NCBI GenBank assembly: GCA_963797255.1
Contig: CAWCOV010000015.1
Coordinates: forward strand, 186,001-250,000
Source of the DNA: JANXZS01 sp963797255
GTDB lineage: Bacteria > Acidobacteriota > Terriglobia > Terriglobales > Acidobacteriaceae
Length of the DNA: 64,000 nucleotides
Reading direction: 5' to 3'
Shown: piece by piece, positions 43,316-52,346 of the stretch
Layout of the letters: each line of letters opens with the position of its first letter
Position numbering within the stretch: position 1 is the first letter of the stretch
Notes under the pieces: generated by a model
Database searches by the model: none
Told to the model about the DNA's origin: nothing
What the model saw: only the letters and a program-made list of their open reading frames with translations
Translations under genes and position numbers: made by a program

Positions 43316-45244
43316 ATGTCCTTCCTTCGCTATCTTGCTGCCCTGGTTGTTACGATCCTCCTAACTTGCTCGCATGCCATTGCCTCTCATCTCGTTACCG
43401 GCAACGGCTTTGGATTCGCGGTGGTGTCGCCGGAGAACGCCACACTGAGCAAGTTCTATGCGCATCCATATAGCTTTGTTCGACCAGATCCCGCAAACGT
43501 ACTGAGCGAAGGCGTCGAAACAACCAATTTCATCAAAGCTCTTGGCTGGAATAAGGGAGTGGTGCAAGGTCCGTCAGCAGAGTACAAGGAAGATTCCCAT
43601 ATCATCCACGCCCATAGTAGTGACGGTGACGGTCTGGTCTTCATGCCTTTTGGTCTGCAGCGATCGGCTCTCGTCATTAGTTGGCAGCCCGGTTCGAAGA
43701 GTGACGGGAAGAACGGTTTGTATGTGGAATGGAACCACCCGGTGCTGTCGCAAAAAGCCATCCGGATGTTTGGTATCGAAATGCAACTCCTGAAATTTAA
43801 TCACGTGCAGGAGTCATTGTTACTTATTCCACTTGGACCAAAGCAAAATGAGTCAGCACGTTCACGAGAGTACCTCGCGTCCAGACTGGCATGGGCGTTG
43901 ATCTCTCTTGAGAGTGACGATGAACTGAAAACGACTGTTCAAGAATTCAACCGATGGCGCAATGGACTTACACCGCAGGCACTGGCGAATCGGGAAATTG
44001 CGGAAGTCGAGCACTGGCGTGTGAAGACGACCGTCCACTTCGCGAGCGAGAAAGAACGGCATCTTTGGCGTCAAAGCGAGGTCATGCTGCGCATAGCACA
44101 AAGTCGCGAGCCCAATCGTCCGGGGCGGTACAACAATGGTCTGGTGGTCGCCAGTTTGCCTGATGGTGTGTGGTTTACGCCATGGGTGCGGGACATGGCG
44201 TATGCCGCTGTTGCGTTCGCGAAAATGGGACACCAGGAAGAGGCGCGTGCTGCTCTGCTGGCTTATTTCAACGCTCGGCCTACGGGGAAGATGCGCGCGG
44301 AGACGCGGGGCGCTGATTACCAGATATCGGTTGTCCGCTACTTCGGCGATGGCTCGGAAGAGCCATTCTTCACCATGGAAGGCAGTACCAATGTCGAGTT
44401 TGATAATTGGGGTCTTGCGCTCTGGGTGCTGGGTGACTACCTGAGACGCTATAACGATCCCGCTCTGCTCCAGATTTCCTCTTATCGCGGCAAAGTCTAC
44501 GAAAGCGCCAGAGATTATGTGGCGAAACCACTGCTGGCAAACTTGGAAAAGTATGACGATGGCTTGATAGTCGCCGCCGACACGTCGATATGGGAAGAGC
44601 GGCAGCGAGACAAGAAACACTTCGCCTTTTCAACAGCCGCCGCCATCGTAGGCTTGCGAAACTTCGCAGAGACGGCGCGCCTCGCAGGAGACGAAACAAC
44701 GCGATCGGCCATGCTTGACAAGGTTGCTCAACTGCAGAAGGGTTTCAACTCGGCTTTCATCCGGGGAGGGAAGCTGCGAGGCACGCTGGAAGAAGGCGTG
44801 AAGAACGACATCGATGGTGCCCTGCTCGCAATCATCAATTTCGGGGTCGTCACCGATCCAACAGTCGTGCGTGATACGGTCGATAGGATGGAACTCCTGA
44901 AGGTACGTTCGGGAGGATATCGGCGTGTGCGTTGCATCCTGACGGATCCGTCCATTTATGAGTATTGGTATGAGAGGCAGGAGTTCCTGTTTGTGGATAT
45001 CAGCCTTGCCGAGGTGTATCGACGGTTAGGCAGGAATGCAGAGGCGGCGGCGATTTTCAAGCGCATTGTCGACAAAGCAGCCGCAGGCCACAATGTAATT
45101 CCGGAGATGTACGTCGCCGAGAGCTGCAGCCTTTTCCCAGGCGAGGTGGGCGATCCTACGGGAGCCATGCCCATGGTGGGCTATGGCGCAGGAGCCTATA
45201 TCCTCTATGTCTTGCAGCGGGAAGAGTTGGCGAGCAATCATTGA
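43316..45244 (+). CDS. secreted GH15-like (alpha/alpha)6-barrel glycoside hydrolase
   Basis: A 642-residue exported protein (signal peptide 1-23, ending SHAIAS). A beta-sandwich N-terminal domain (about 24-220) precedes an (alpha/alpha)6 barrel. DGVWFTPWVRDMAYAAVAFAKMG matches the substrate-binding WxRD region of glucoamylases. The glutamate in TSIWEERQRDKKHF is the likely general acid, and the C-terminal GAMPMVGYGAGAYILYV the last barrel helix. It probably releases glucose or related sugars from alpha-glucans, trehalose or dextran. The exact specificity is not readable. The start ATG has only a weak ribosome site. Confidence 0.8.
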   Translation: MSFLRYLAALVVTILLTCSHAIASHLVTGNGFGFAVVSPENATLSKFYAHPYSFVRPDPANVLSEGVETTNFIKALGWNKGVVQGPSAEYKEDSHIIHAHSSDGDGLVFMPFGLQRSALVISWQPGSKSDGKNGLYVEWNHPVLSQKAIRMFGIEMQLLKFNHVQESLLLIPLGPKQNESARSREYLASRLAWALISLESDDELKTTVQEFNRWRNGLTPQALANREIAEVEHWRVKTTVHFASEKERHLWRQSEVMLRIAQSREPNRPGRYNNGLVVASLPDGVWFTPWVRDMAYAAVAFAKMGHQEEARAALLAYFNARPTGKMRAETRGADYQISVVRYFGDGSEEPFFTMEGSTNVEFDNWGLALWVLGDYLRRYNDPALLQISSYRGKVYESARDYVAKPLLANLEKYDDGLIVAADTSIWEERQRDKKHFAFSTAAAIVGLRNFAETARLAGDETTRSAMLDKVAQLQKGFNSAFIRGGKLRGTLEEGVKNDIDGALLAIINFGVVTDPTVVRDTVDRMELLKVRSGGYRRVRCILTDPSIYEYWYERQEFLFVDISLAEVYRRLGRNAEAAAIFKRIVDKAAAGHNVIPEMYVAESCSLFPGEVGDPTGAMPMVGYGAGAYILYVLQREELASNH

Positions 45245-45334
45245 CTGTCACATACTTGGAGCGGTTTGCGCGATTCTTTTCGAGACCACTGTCTCCGTTT
45301 CTGTATGCAGGCACTCAGCATCGACAAGCTAACA

Positions 45335-45366
45335 GAAACAGCCAGGACCGCGATCCTGGCTGTTTC
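45335..45366. terminator. 13-bp perfect hairpin, bidirectional terminator
   Basis: GAAACAGCCAGGA (45335-45347) and TCCTGGCTGTTTC (45354-45366) pair perfectly around a 6-nt loop. It lies between the convergent GH15-like and SYLF genes, so it probably ends both transcripts. T-rich DNA flanks it only weakly. Confidence 0.75.
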
Positions 45367-45404
45367 CAGTCGATATGCATTTTATGCACTTCGAGACGTC
45401 ATTC

Positions 45405-46133
45405 TCACTGGCCCTTCGAAAGATTCTTGGGTGACTTTGCGGTGAGGACTGCTAACATCTCATGCGCGGAGGCCGGCACTGGAACTTCCCCTTTGGCCAC
45501 GATGTCTTCGGCAGTCAGTTCCTTGCCGTAGAGGTTCTTATTCGCATCGTTGTCCGGCCCGAGCGTTGACCCTTCCAACGAAACCCCCGCGAAAACGCCT
45601 TGCGAGCGTGAGTACGAAAGCATTTGTGCGCTCATCGATGCATTGGTAGAGGCTTCCGCCTCACGGCCAACAGGACCTGCGGCAACACTGGCGTCAGCAC
45701 CCAGCTTGAGTTTTCCCTTCAACAGTGCGCGGGCACCTTTGTCATTCATTACCAGGACGACGAAGTCCGTAGCCTGGCCGCCGGCCTGAAATCCGACGCT
45801 GCCACCGGTGGATTGCATCATGGTGGGTGCACTCCATGTTCCGTTGAAGTTCTCACCGTGCCGACAGGTCATCACTCCCCGGCCGTACGATGCGGCAACG
45901 ATGAATCCCGCCTTTTTGACGCTCGGCAAAATGATGACACATTCCGCTTTGTTCAACAGATCGAGCGGAATCCCATTCGATGAATTCGTTAAATCTTTGA
46001 TCACGTTCCCTGACTCTTTGACGCGTTCCACTTCCTTTGCATCGTCCGCTCGAACGAGCGAGGGCACGACCATCATTGCAAAAGAGAGGCACAAGCCAGC
46101 GGCGGCAGTTCGTTTGTTTCTCAGATTCTTCAT
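45405..46133 (-). CDS. SYLF-domain (Ysc84-like) lipid-binding protein, exported
   Basis: A 242-residue protein with a signal peptide (1-29, ending SLVRAD). The SYLF domain runs through most of the rest: IPLDLLNKAECVIILPSVKK, AGFIVAASYGRGVMTCR, GSVGFQAGGQATDFVVLVMN and AEASTNASMSAQMLSYSRSQGVFAGVSLEGS. The domain binds phosphoinositide-like lipids in eukaryotes. In bacteria the exported forms are of unclear function. It ends with a short tail (SAHEMLAVLTAKSPKNL). It is monocistronic. Confidence 0.93.
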   Translation of the reverse strand: MKNLRNKRTAAAGLCLSFAMMVVPSLVRADDAKEVERVKESGNVIKDLTNSSNGIPLDLLNKAECVIILPSVKKAGFIVAASYGRGVMTCRHGENFNGTWSAPTMMQSTGGSVGFQAGGQATDFVVLVMNDKGARALLKGKLKLGADASVAAGPVGREAEASTNASMSAQMLSYSRSQGVFAGVSLEGSTLGPDNDANKNLYGKELTAEDIVAKGEVPVPASAHEMLAVLTAKSPKNLSKGQ

Positions 46134-46290
46134 GGCTGTTATTCCTTCCTGTTTTAGTCCAGTTTGAAAGCCGGACGGATTTGATATGAAGGGCCCTCAT
46201 TGATTCTGCTGGAGTTACTGTCAGCCTTCGCGTCGGCTCGTTGGTTAAGCAAATTGAGCCGTCAACTCTTCGAATCGGGCGAGCGGAAAC

Positions 46291-46378
46291 GCTCACAAAT
46301 CGGTCTTGCTTTAGGTTACACTCGTCGCAATGAATCGAGCAAAAGCTCACAAATCGGTCTTGCTTTAGGTTACACTCG
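46291..46378. repeat. 34-bp direct repeat in tandem, 54-bp period
   Basis: The 34-base sequence starting GCTCACAAATCGGTCTTGCT occurs exactly at 46291-46324 and 46345-46378, with related flanks (TCGCAATGAATCG and GTCGCAATATATCG). The 54-bp period is a multiple of three, and one short frame reads both copies as SQIGLALGYTR, but I do not believe it is a gene. It lies in a 454-bp gap (46134-46587) with no other structure. It may be a regulatory array for the downstream secreted hydrolase or a small mobile-type repeat. Confidence 0.7.
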
Positions 46379-46587
46379 GTCGCAATATATCGCTTCTATC
46401 ACCTTAAGGCTATTAAGAAAATAGGAGATTACGGGCCGAAGAACTACTCTGCTGGCCAGTCGGCGGATTGCGTGTGTGTATCCACAGGTGTGATAAGCAC
46501 GCTATGATGTGTCGATGATCACAGCGCAAGTATCCCTCTTTTATTAGGATGCGCGCAGCGTTCTCTCCCCAAAGGAGGAACCTTTCC

Positions 46588-49488
46588 ATGAAGTTCCTTG
46601 ATGTGCCCTCTGCCGTTGTACCCACCCCTTTTGCGCTTCAGTCAAAGTGTCCGGTCCGAACCGTTAAAGCCCTGATAGTCGGTGTAATAGCAACCTTGGC
46701 CTTTGTATCGGGAGAAGCTTGTGATGCTCAAGCTTCGATCAATCCGTCCACTCTTATATGGTCTGTGGTTGCATTGGGAAATACCAGCGGATCCAAAACT
46801 GCAACTGTGACGAATAACGGCAGCGCGGCGATAACGATCAAAACCGTCGCAATTGGGGGCACCAATCCGACTGACTTTCTGATTTCGGCCAAGACTTGTG
46901 GTTCCAGCCTCACAGCATCCGCAAGTTGTACTGTAACGATTCGCTTCAAGCCGACCACGACAGGAGTCCGTAAAGCCACCCTCACAATTAGCGACACGGC
47001 CAGTAACAACCCGCAGTCAATCGCTCTTTCAGGCACCGGAATTACGGCGTCAAGCAACATCACCGTCAGTCCATCAAGCCTCTCGTGGCTTACTGTAACT
47101 ATCGGAAATCTGGGTGGATCGAAAAGCTTCGCGGTGACCAATGGAGGGCCAAATTCAGTTACCTTCAACAGCATCAAAGTTGGCGGCACTAATGCCGGAG
47201 ATTTCATCATCTCGACGAACACATGCGGCTCAAGCCTAGCTGCATCGGCCAGTTGTAGCGTCGCGATACGTTTCAAACCCCTCGCAGCCGGTAATCGCGC
47301 TGGCACAATAACACTCGTAGATTCTGCTGCTAATAGCCCCCAGGTTGTTTCACTATCCGGGATTGGGAGCACCACGACATCGGGCACGTTTACGGTAAGC
47401 CCTTCAACTCTGTCTTTCGCGAATATCTATGCTGGCTCAGAGGGTAAGTCTTTATCCGTCACTTTAAACAACGGAACGACAAATTCTGTAGGGCTGACCG
47501 GCATCTCCATCACTGGCCCTCAAGCCAATGAGTTTGCAATGTCAGGTCAGTCATGTGGATTGAGCTTGCCACCCTCTACGACTTGTACCGTGACAGTGCT
47601 CTTCAAGACTGGCAACACAGGCGCACGTTCAGCTACGTTAACTTTTTCCAATTCGGCAGGCAATAGTCCGCAGATCGTGGCTTTAACGGGAAGTGGAATT
47701 GCCAGCAGCGGCAGTATTGTTGCGAATCCATCGAGCGTGAGTTGGGGACCGGTCGCAGTTGGAAATGTGAGCGGAAGCAAATCGATCACACTGACGAATA
47801 ACGGCTCCGTAACGATTCCGATCAGCTCAATCACGCTGGCAAGTACAGATTCGGATGACTTCCACATCATTAGTCAGACGTGCGGTACGGGTCTCGCAGC
47901 CGGCGCATCCTGCAGCGTCTCCCTCAGCTTTAAACCCAAGGCGGTGGGCACGCGTGTCGCCCTCTTAACCGTTGTGGGTGGCGCAGCGAACAGTCCTTTT
48001 CAGATCGCGATTTCAGGACCCGGAGGCCCGAGCAGCATTCACACGCCGGACGTCACGGTAGATTTCGGCTCGCGTTCTGGATCCCAATTCGCGATCCCTA
48101 ATGGAATACTAGGAGCGCAATACATAGCGGGAGATCCTTACTGGAAGATACCCACAACCAGCGCAAATCAAACGTCGATGATGCAGGCCGGGTTCAGGTC
48201 TACGCGCATGCATGCGGATGTGCCTGAGGTGTATGCAACATCAACGCCCGACTGGAGCAAAGTTGACGGCACAATAAGCTCCCTTCAAGCGGTCGGCGTA
48301 CATCCCATTATTGAAATAGATCTAACTCCTCGCTGGTTACAGCCTGCGATCTCTCCTTGTCCAGCCCATCCAGAGACAAGTGTGCCTGTGGATCTCGCTC
48401 AGTGGGGGAAAATGGCAGCGTCCTACGTTGCGCACTTCGACCAGGTGTTCCCAGGAACGGTCCTGGATTATGAGATTTGGAACGAGCCGGATGGGCCGAA
48501 CCTATGTTCGACCAACAAGCTAGCTGATTACCTTGCGATCTATGCCGCGGCGGCGCCATTAATGAAAACTCAGGCTCAGCTGGATGGCAGTTCAATTCGA
48601 GTGGGAGGGCCGGCCACTTCGAGCGTCGGATTCCAACAATTGTTAACGGATCCTCGGACTGCGCCGTATGTTGATTTCTATAGTTATCATTTGTATCTCG
48701 CGGGGCCGACGGAGATTCAGAAGGGAATGACGTGGAATGGTGAGGGCAACACACTCTCTCTTCTTTCTATGATCACGAATTCTGTATCCGGCGAGCAGGC
48801 TCGCTATTTGCAGGCGTCTGCCGCAACTAAGGTTGCCAAGACGCCGCTAGGGGCGAATACCCCCATCTATCTGGACGAATTCAATGACGACTGGTCATTC
48901 AATGCGGATTGCTGTCGAAACAGCCCAACGTATTCCCCTGTGTTGAATAGCTTGATGGTGGCCCAACTGCTCAACTCCGTTTACGCAGGGAGTGCTCAAG
49001 TGCCGGCCAGGATGATCTACTACGCGGCTGCTTCCAGCCCGAATGCATTTTGTCTGATTGGAGTTCCAAACGCAGCGATGGACTGCACATTCGGTGACCG
49101 CGCAACGATCGTATCGCCATATCCGCAGATGTACGCCTACCAGCTACTCGCCGCACCCGACTATATGGATATGGCGAATGGCGGTTACATGGCGAAGTCA
49201 GTTGTATTGTCGACGGCGGCTGTATCGCAAGGGCTTGTCGCCACAGCCTTCTACACACCTTCTGCTGAAAGCGTTCTGATCGTGAATCCGACAGCGATGT
49301 CGTTTGCTGGCGTGACCGTGCAGACGAATAACACTGGAATTGTTTCTCCTCGATCAACCCTGTTCGCACTGAACGTAGCAAATGCCAGGATTGGCAGATG
49401 GCCCGCGACGATTACGAACGCCGGCGGCGGACCGCAATTTACATTCGACATTCCGCCCTACACGGTTATGGGAATCTCTCTTAAGTAA
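46588..49488 (+). CDS. secreted protein with four ASH-type repeats and a clan-A glycoside hydrolase domain
   Basis: A 966-residue protein from the ATG at 46588 after AAAGGAGG. A signal peptide or anchor lies at about 17-45. Four 'choice-of-anchor D'/ASH immunoglobulin-like repeats (about 48-480) show VNPSxLxWxxVxxGxxSGSKxxTxTNNG followed by CGSSLxAxASCxVxIxFKP. The C-terminal half (about 490-966) is a barrel with acid/base glutamate in EIWNEPDGPN and nucleophile glutamate in PIYLDEFNDDW, as in GH39/GH30/GH5-like enzymes. The substrate is probably a plant or microbial polysaccharide. The ASH repeats are very common in Acidobacteriota secreted proteins. Confidence 0.85.
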   Translation: MKFLDVPSAVVPTPFALQSKCPVRTVKALIVGVIATLAFVSGEACDAQASINPSTLIWSVVALGNTSGSKTATVTNNGSAAITIKTVAIGGTNPTDFLISAKTCGSSLTASASCTVTIRFKPTTTGVRKATLTISDTASNNPQSIALSGTGITASSNITVSPSSLSWLTVTIGNLGGSKSFAVTNGGPNSVTFNSIKVGGTNAGDFIISTNTCGSSLAASASCSVAIRFKPLAAGNRAGTITLVDSAANSPQVVSLSGIGSTTTSGTFTVSPSTLSFANIYAGSEGKSLSVTLNNGTTNSVGLTGISITGPQANEFAMSGQSCGLSLPPSTTCTVTVLFKTGNTGARSATLTFSNSAGNSPQIVALTGSGIASSGSIVANPSSVSWGPVAVGNVSGSKSITLTNNGSVTIPISSITLASTDSDDFHIISQTCGTGLAAGASCSVSLSFKPKAVGTRVALLTVVGGAANSPFQIAISGPGGPSSIHTPDVTVDFGSRSGSQFAIPNGILGAQYIAGDPYWKIPTTSANQTSMMQAGFRSTRMHADVPEVYATSTPDWSKVDGTISSLQAVGVHPIIEIDLTPRWLQPAISPCPAHPETSVPVDLAQWGKMAASYVAHFDQVFPGTVLDYEIWNEPDGPNLCSTNKLADYLAIYAAAAPLMKTQAQLDGSSIRVGGPATSSVGFQQLLTDPRTAPYVDFYSYHLYLAGPTEIQKGMTWNGEGNTLSLLSMITNSVSGEQARYLQASAATKVAKTPLGANTPIYLDEFNDDWSFNADCCRNSPTYSPVLNSLMVAQLLNSVYAGSAQVPARMIYYAAASSPNAFCLIGVPNAAMDCTFGDRATIVSPYPQMYAYQLLAAPDYMDMANGGYMAKSVVLSTAAVSQGLVATAFYTPSAESVLIVNPTAMSFAGVTVQTNNTGIVSPRSTLFALNVANARIGRWPATITNAGGGPQFTFDIPPYTVMGISLK

Positions 49489-49744
49489 GAATGAGATGCG
49501 AGTCACGAGGAACGTTACGAGCTAAGCAAACACAGTCACCTATCGCGCGAAACGATTGGGTGAATTAAATAGTTGGAATAAGTATCGGAGAACTGATGTT
49601 AGTGACAACGCAGTTGGACCAATGAGCGCGATGCTAATGCATCAATCGCCTACTCCCTTGAACTTTAGAGAGTAACTGTGTCAATGGTGCAAGGACTGAG
49701 TGTAGAGTGTTGCTCGCATCTCCTCCAGAAATCTGGAGTGGCAT

Positions 49745-52021
49745 ATGGAAACAAGAAACGGATCTCTTCCGCGTCATCTAGTTGGAGTTTTGTTCATAGC
49801 GGCTGGAATTCTTGGATCAGCTAAAGCTCAAACACCCGGTTTTCCCGATGTGGCACCTGAGAACATCACAAACGCCACCAACAGTGCCGATTTCTACGTT
49901 GCACTCAATGGCAACGACGCTTGGCCAGGAACTCTAACTCAGCCATTTCGCAGTGTAGATCGTGCCAGGGTAGCAATAAAATCCCTCAAAGCACGCGTCA
50001 GTGGTCGCACGCTTATCGTGCGCATACGCAGGGGGACGTACTATCTTCCTTCCACATGGACTTTCAGCAGCGAAGATTCAGGGACCCGCGCTACACCCAT
50101 CCTTTACACCAATTATCCCGGAGAGACTGCGGTGATTAGCGGTGGGCGGCAGATAACAAACTGGAGCCTCGGGACCAACGGTTCATGGAAAGCGACGCTC
50201 CCTGCAGGTGTCTATTTCACTCAGCTGTGGGTAAATGGTGCACGCAGATACCGCCCGCGAACAACACCATCAGGATATCTATATATCACGGGCGAATACA
50301 GCACTACAGGGAGCACAACTCAGGTAAACGAACTCTCGTATGCAACACACGCTACGAGCGATGTACCAACCAATATGGCGAATCTTTCTGACGTGGAGTT
50401 GATTAATTTTGAGGCGTGGGACGTGCCTCACATGAGAATCGTCTCAGTGAACACGTCAACTCATCGAATTGTGACGAACGCTTCCCTACCGAAGAACAGC
50501 TTTTTCTTTGGCTTTATTCCTGGACATCGGTTTCTTCTGGAAAATGTGAAAGAGGCGCTCAAGGTTCCCGGCCAGTTCTATCTGGATCGCCCTTCGTCGG
50601 TTCTGACCTATCTACCTAAGGCTGGTGAGTCCATGAGCGCCGCGATCGTGGTTGCTCCTCGATTGCAAAAGGTATTAGTAGCGAATAACTTGAGCTACGT
50701 CACCTTCCAGGGACTTACTTTCGCGCATAGCGACTGGCAGATAGGAAAGAGCAGCTATCTCTCCGGGCAGGCAGAGAGTCACACTCCCGCCGCACTTACC
50801 TTGACTAACTCAACAGGCGTCGTTTTCAAGGGTGACACCATTGTGCATACGGGAGCCTATGGGATTGAGTTTCTTGGTACCGGGATTGTCGGTGGTTCTT
50901 CACCTTATCTTGTGGAGTTTAGAGACGGATTGGTGACAGATACGGGAGCGGGTGGTATCCGCATCGGCACTATGGCGGTATGCACGGGCACGAATCCTCA
51001 CACTGACATCAATGTGCCACAACATATCTATATCGGAAATAATCTGATTACTGGCGGAGGACGAGTTGGGGTTGTTGGTTGGGGAATCTTAACTGGCGAT
51101 GCCCACCACGTCTTGATCGAACACAATGAGATTTCTGACTTTTACTCTACCGGGATCGGTGTTGGCTTTAACTGGGGCTATACCTGCAACTTCGCTCACG
51201 ATGACGTGGTTCAGTTCAACTCCATCCATAACCTTGGTCAGGGAATTACCAACGATCTCGGAGCAGTCTACTATCTGTCTGGCATCAACAAAGGGAACAA
51301 GATTTTGAACAACGTGGTCCACGATATCGACCACGACACGAATGGCGGCTACGGCGGGTGGGGCTTGTATACAGATGCTGGCGCTTCCGGCGTATTGGTG
51401 CAAAACAATCTTGTCTATCGAACAACGGATACGAGTCTTCACGTGAATTCCTGGGCAGCGACACCACCCAATCCGCCACCACCACCCAGCATTTTCCGAA
51501 ATAATATTCTCGCCTATGGTGCTATGGGGGCAATGGACCGTCATAACGACACCACGTTCCTGTCTATTGTCTTCGAGAACAACGTCTTTTATTACGACAA
51601 AGGTTCCATTCAGTACGGCTATTGGTACTGTGAAGGCAAGACAATCTGCACAGGCTACTTTCAATTCGACAGTAATCTCTATTTTAATAAGAACGTAGTG
51701 GGTGGCGAGACAAATACGCCGTTCTTCAAGACGAACTATTTCCCATCAAATGGAGGCCAGCAGCCACCGGTCATCCGGCTCACGTTTCAACAATGGCAAG
51801 CGCGAGGAGAAGACAGGAACTCGCTCTTTGCCAATCCCCAATTTGTGAATCCGACACCAGGAACAGATAATTTCACGCTTGCCGCGAACTCGCCGGCGTT
51901 TAGCATCGGCTTCATCGCGTTCGATCCCACGAAGGCCGGAAGGCTACCTACGGCGACTTTGCGAGCCCCGGTGAATCTTCCAGCATTTCCGTTGTTGACA
52001 ACACCGATCAACAACTTCTAG
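49745..52021 (+). CDS. secreted right-handed beta-helix protein (GH141-like)
   Basis: A 758-residue exported protein (signal peptide 1-28, ending GSAKAQ). It opens with the typical motif DFYVALNGNDAWPGTLTQPF followed by RSVDRARVAI, and a flanking domain with AVISGGRQITNWS. A long parallel beta-helix follows (VTFQGLTFAHSDW, IYIGNNLITGGGRVGV, VLIEHNEISDFYSTGIG, YLSGINKGNKILNNVV). This layout is that of GH141 and related fucosidase/xylanase or pectin-active enzymes, but I cannot name the catalytic acids. About 255 bp without a gene separate it from the preceding hydrolase. Confidence 0.8.
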   Translation: METRNGSLPRHLVGVLFIAAGILGSAKAQTPGFPDVAPENITNATNSADFYVALNGNDAWPGTLTQPFRSVDRARVAIKSLKARVSGRTLIVRIRRGTYYLPSTWTFSSEDSGTRATPILYTNYPGETAVISGGRQITNWSLGTNGSWKATLPAGVYFTQLWVNGARRYRPRTTPSGYLYITGEYSTTGSTTQVNELSYATHATSDVPTNMANLSDVELINFEAWDVPHMRIVSVNTSTHRIVTNASLPKNSFFFGFIPGHRFLLENVKEALKVPGQFYLDRPSSVLTYLPKAGESMSAAIVVAPRLQKVLVANNLSYVTFQGLTFAHSDWQIGKSSYLSGQAESHTPAALTLTNSTGVVFKGDTIVHTGAYGIEFLGTGIVGGSSPYLVEFRDGLVTDTGAGGIRIGTMAVCTGTNPHTDINVPQHIYIGNNLITGGGRVGVVGWGILTGDAHHVLIEHNEISDFYSTGIGVGFNWGYTCNFAHDDVVQFNSIHNLGQGITNDLGAVYYLSGINKGNKILNNVVHDIDHDTNGGYGGWGLYTDAGASGVLVQNNLVYRTTDTSLHVNSWAATPPNPPPPPSIFRNNILAYGAMGAMDRHNDTTFLSIVFENNVFYYDKGSIQYGYWYCEGKTICTGYFQFDSNLYFNKNVVGGETNTPFFKTNYFPSNGGQQPPVIRLTFQQWQARGEDRNSLFANPQFVNPTPGTDNFTLAANSPAFSIGFIAFDPTKAGRLPTATLRAPVNLPAFPLLTTPINNF

Positions 52022-52346
52022 GCGAATTCCAGGATGAAGCCTTTAATTATGTTGTGAGGGGCGTGGCCATTGTGGAGATTCCCAAGGAGAGTCGTGGAGG
52101 AGTCAGATTCGCGGGAAATCTGGCTCCTCAATTCATCCGTGCGAAATACCCGCATTGGTCATTTTGACGCCGCCGGGTGCCGCTTCCCGCGTCACCGTGA
52201 GGCACTTGGCTGGCCATGGGGCCGGAGTGTACTTGCACTTGGCGGTGTCAGCCTTCCAGGTTCCGACGGAGTTGTCCTGAGCTTAAGGTCTGCGAGGGCT
52301 AACAAGACGAGAAAGTTGAGTTAGTCTCAAAGTGGGGTTATCTCTC
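52022..52346 (+). other. intergenic region with a 13-bp hairpin at 52097-52129
   Basis: No gene is convincing in these 325 bases. GAGGAGTCAGATT (52097-52109) pairs with AATCTGGCTCCTC (52117-52129) over 13 bp with one G-U wobble and a 7-nt loop. It may end the beta-helix transcript, although no T-tract follows, or be a processed RNA structure. An 84-codon open frame across it has no recognisable content. Confidence 0.45.

Noticed and set aside
46200..46424. Small gene with a repeated SQIGLALGYTR peptide
   Set aside because: The repetition is explained by the DNA direct repeat. There is no good ribosome site and no known domain.
46728..47387. Minus-strand open frame of 219 codons under the ASH repeats
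   Set aside because: It is the reverse-strand reflection of threonine/serine/valine-rich repeats, a known source of spurious frames.
52070..52324. Plus-strand 84-codon frame before GH127
   Set aside because: No homology pattern, and a strong hairpin sits inside it.
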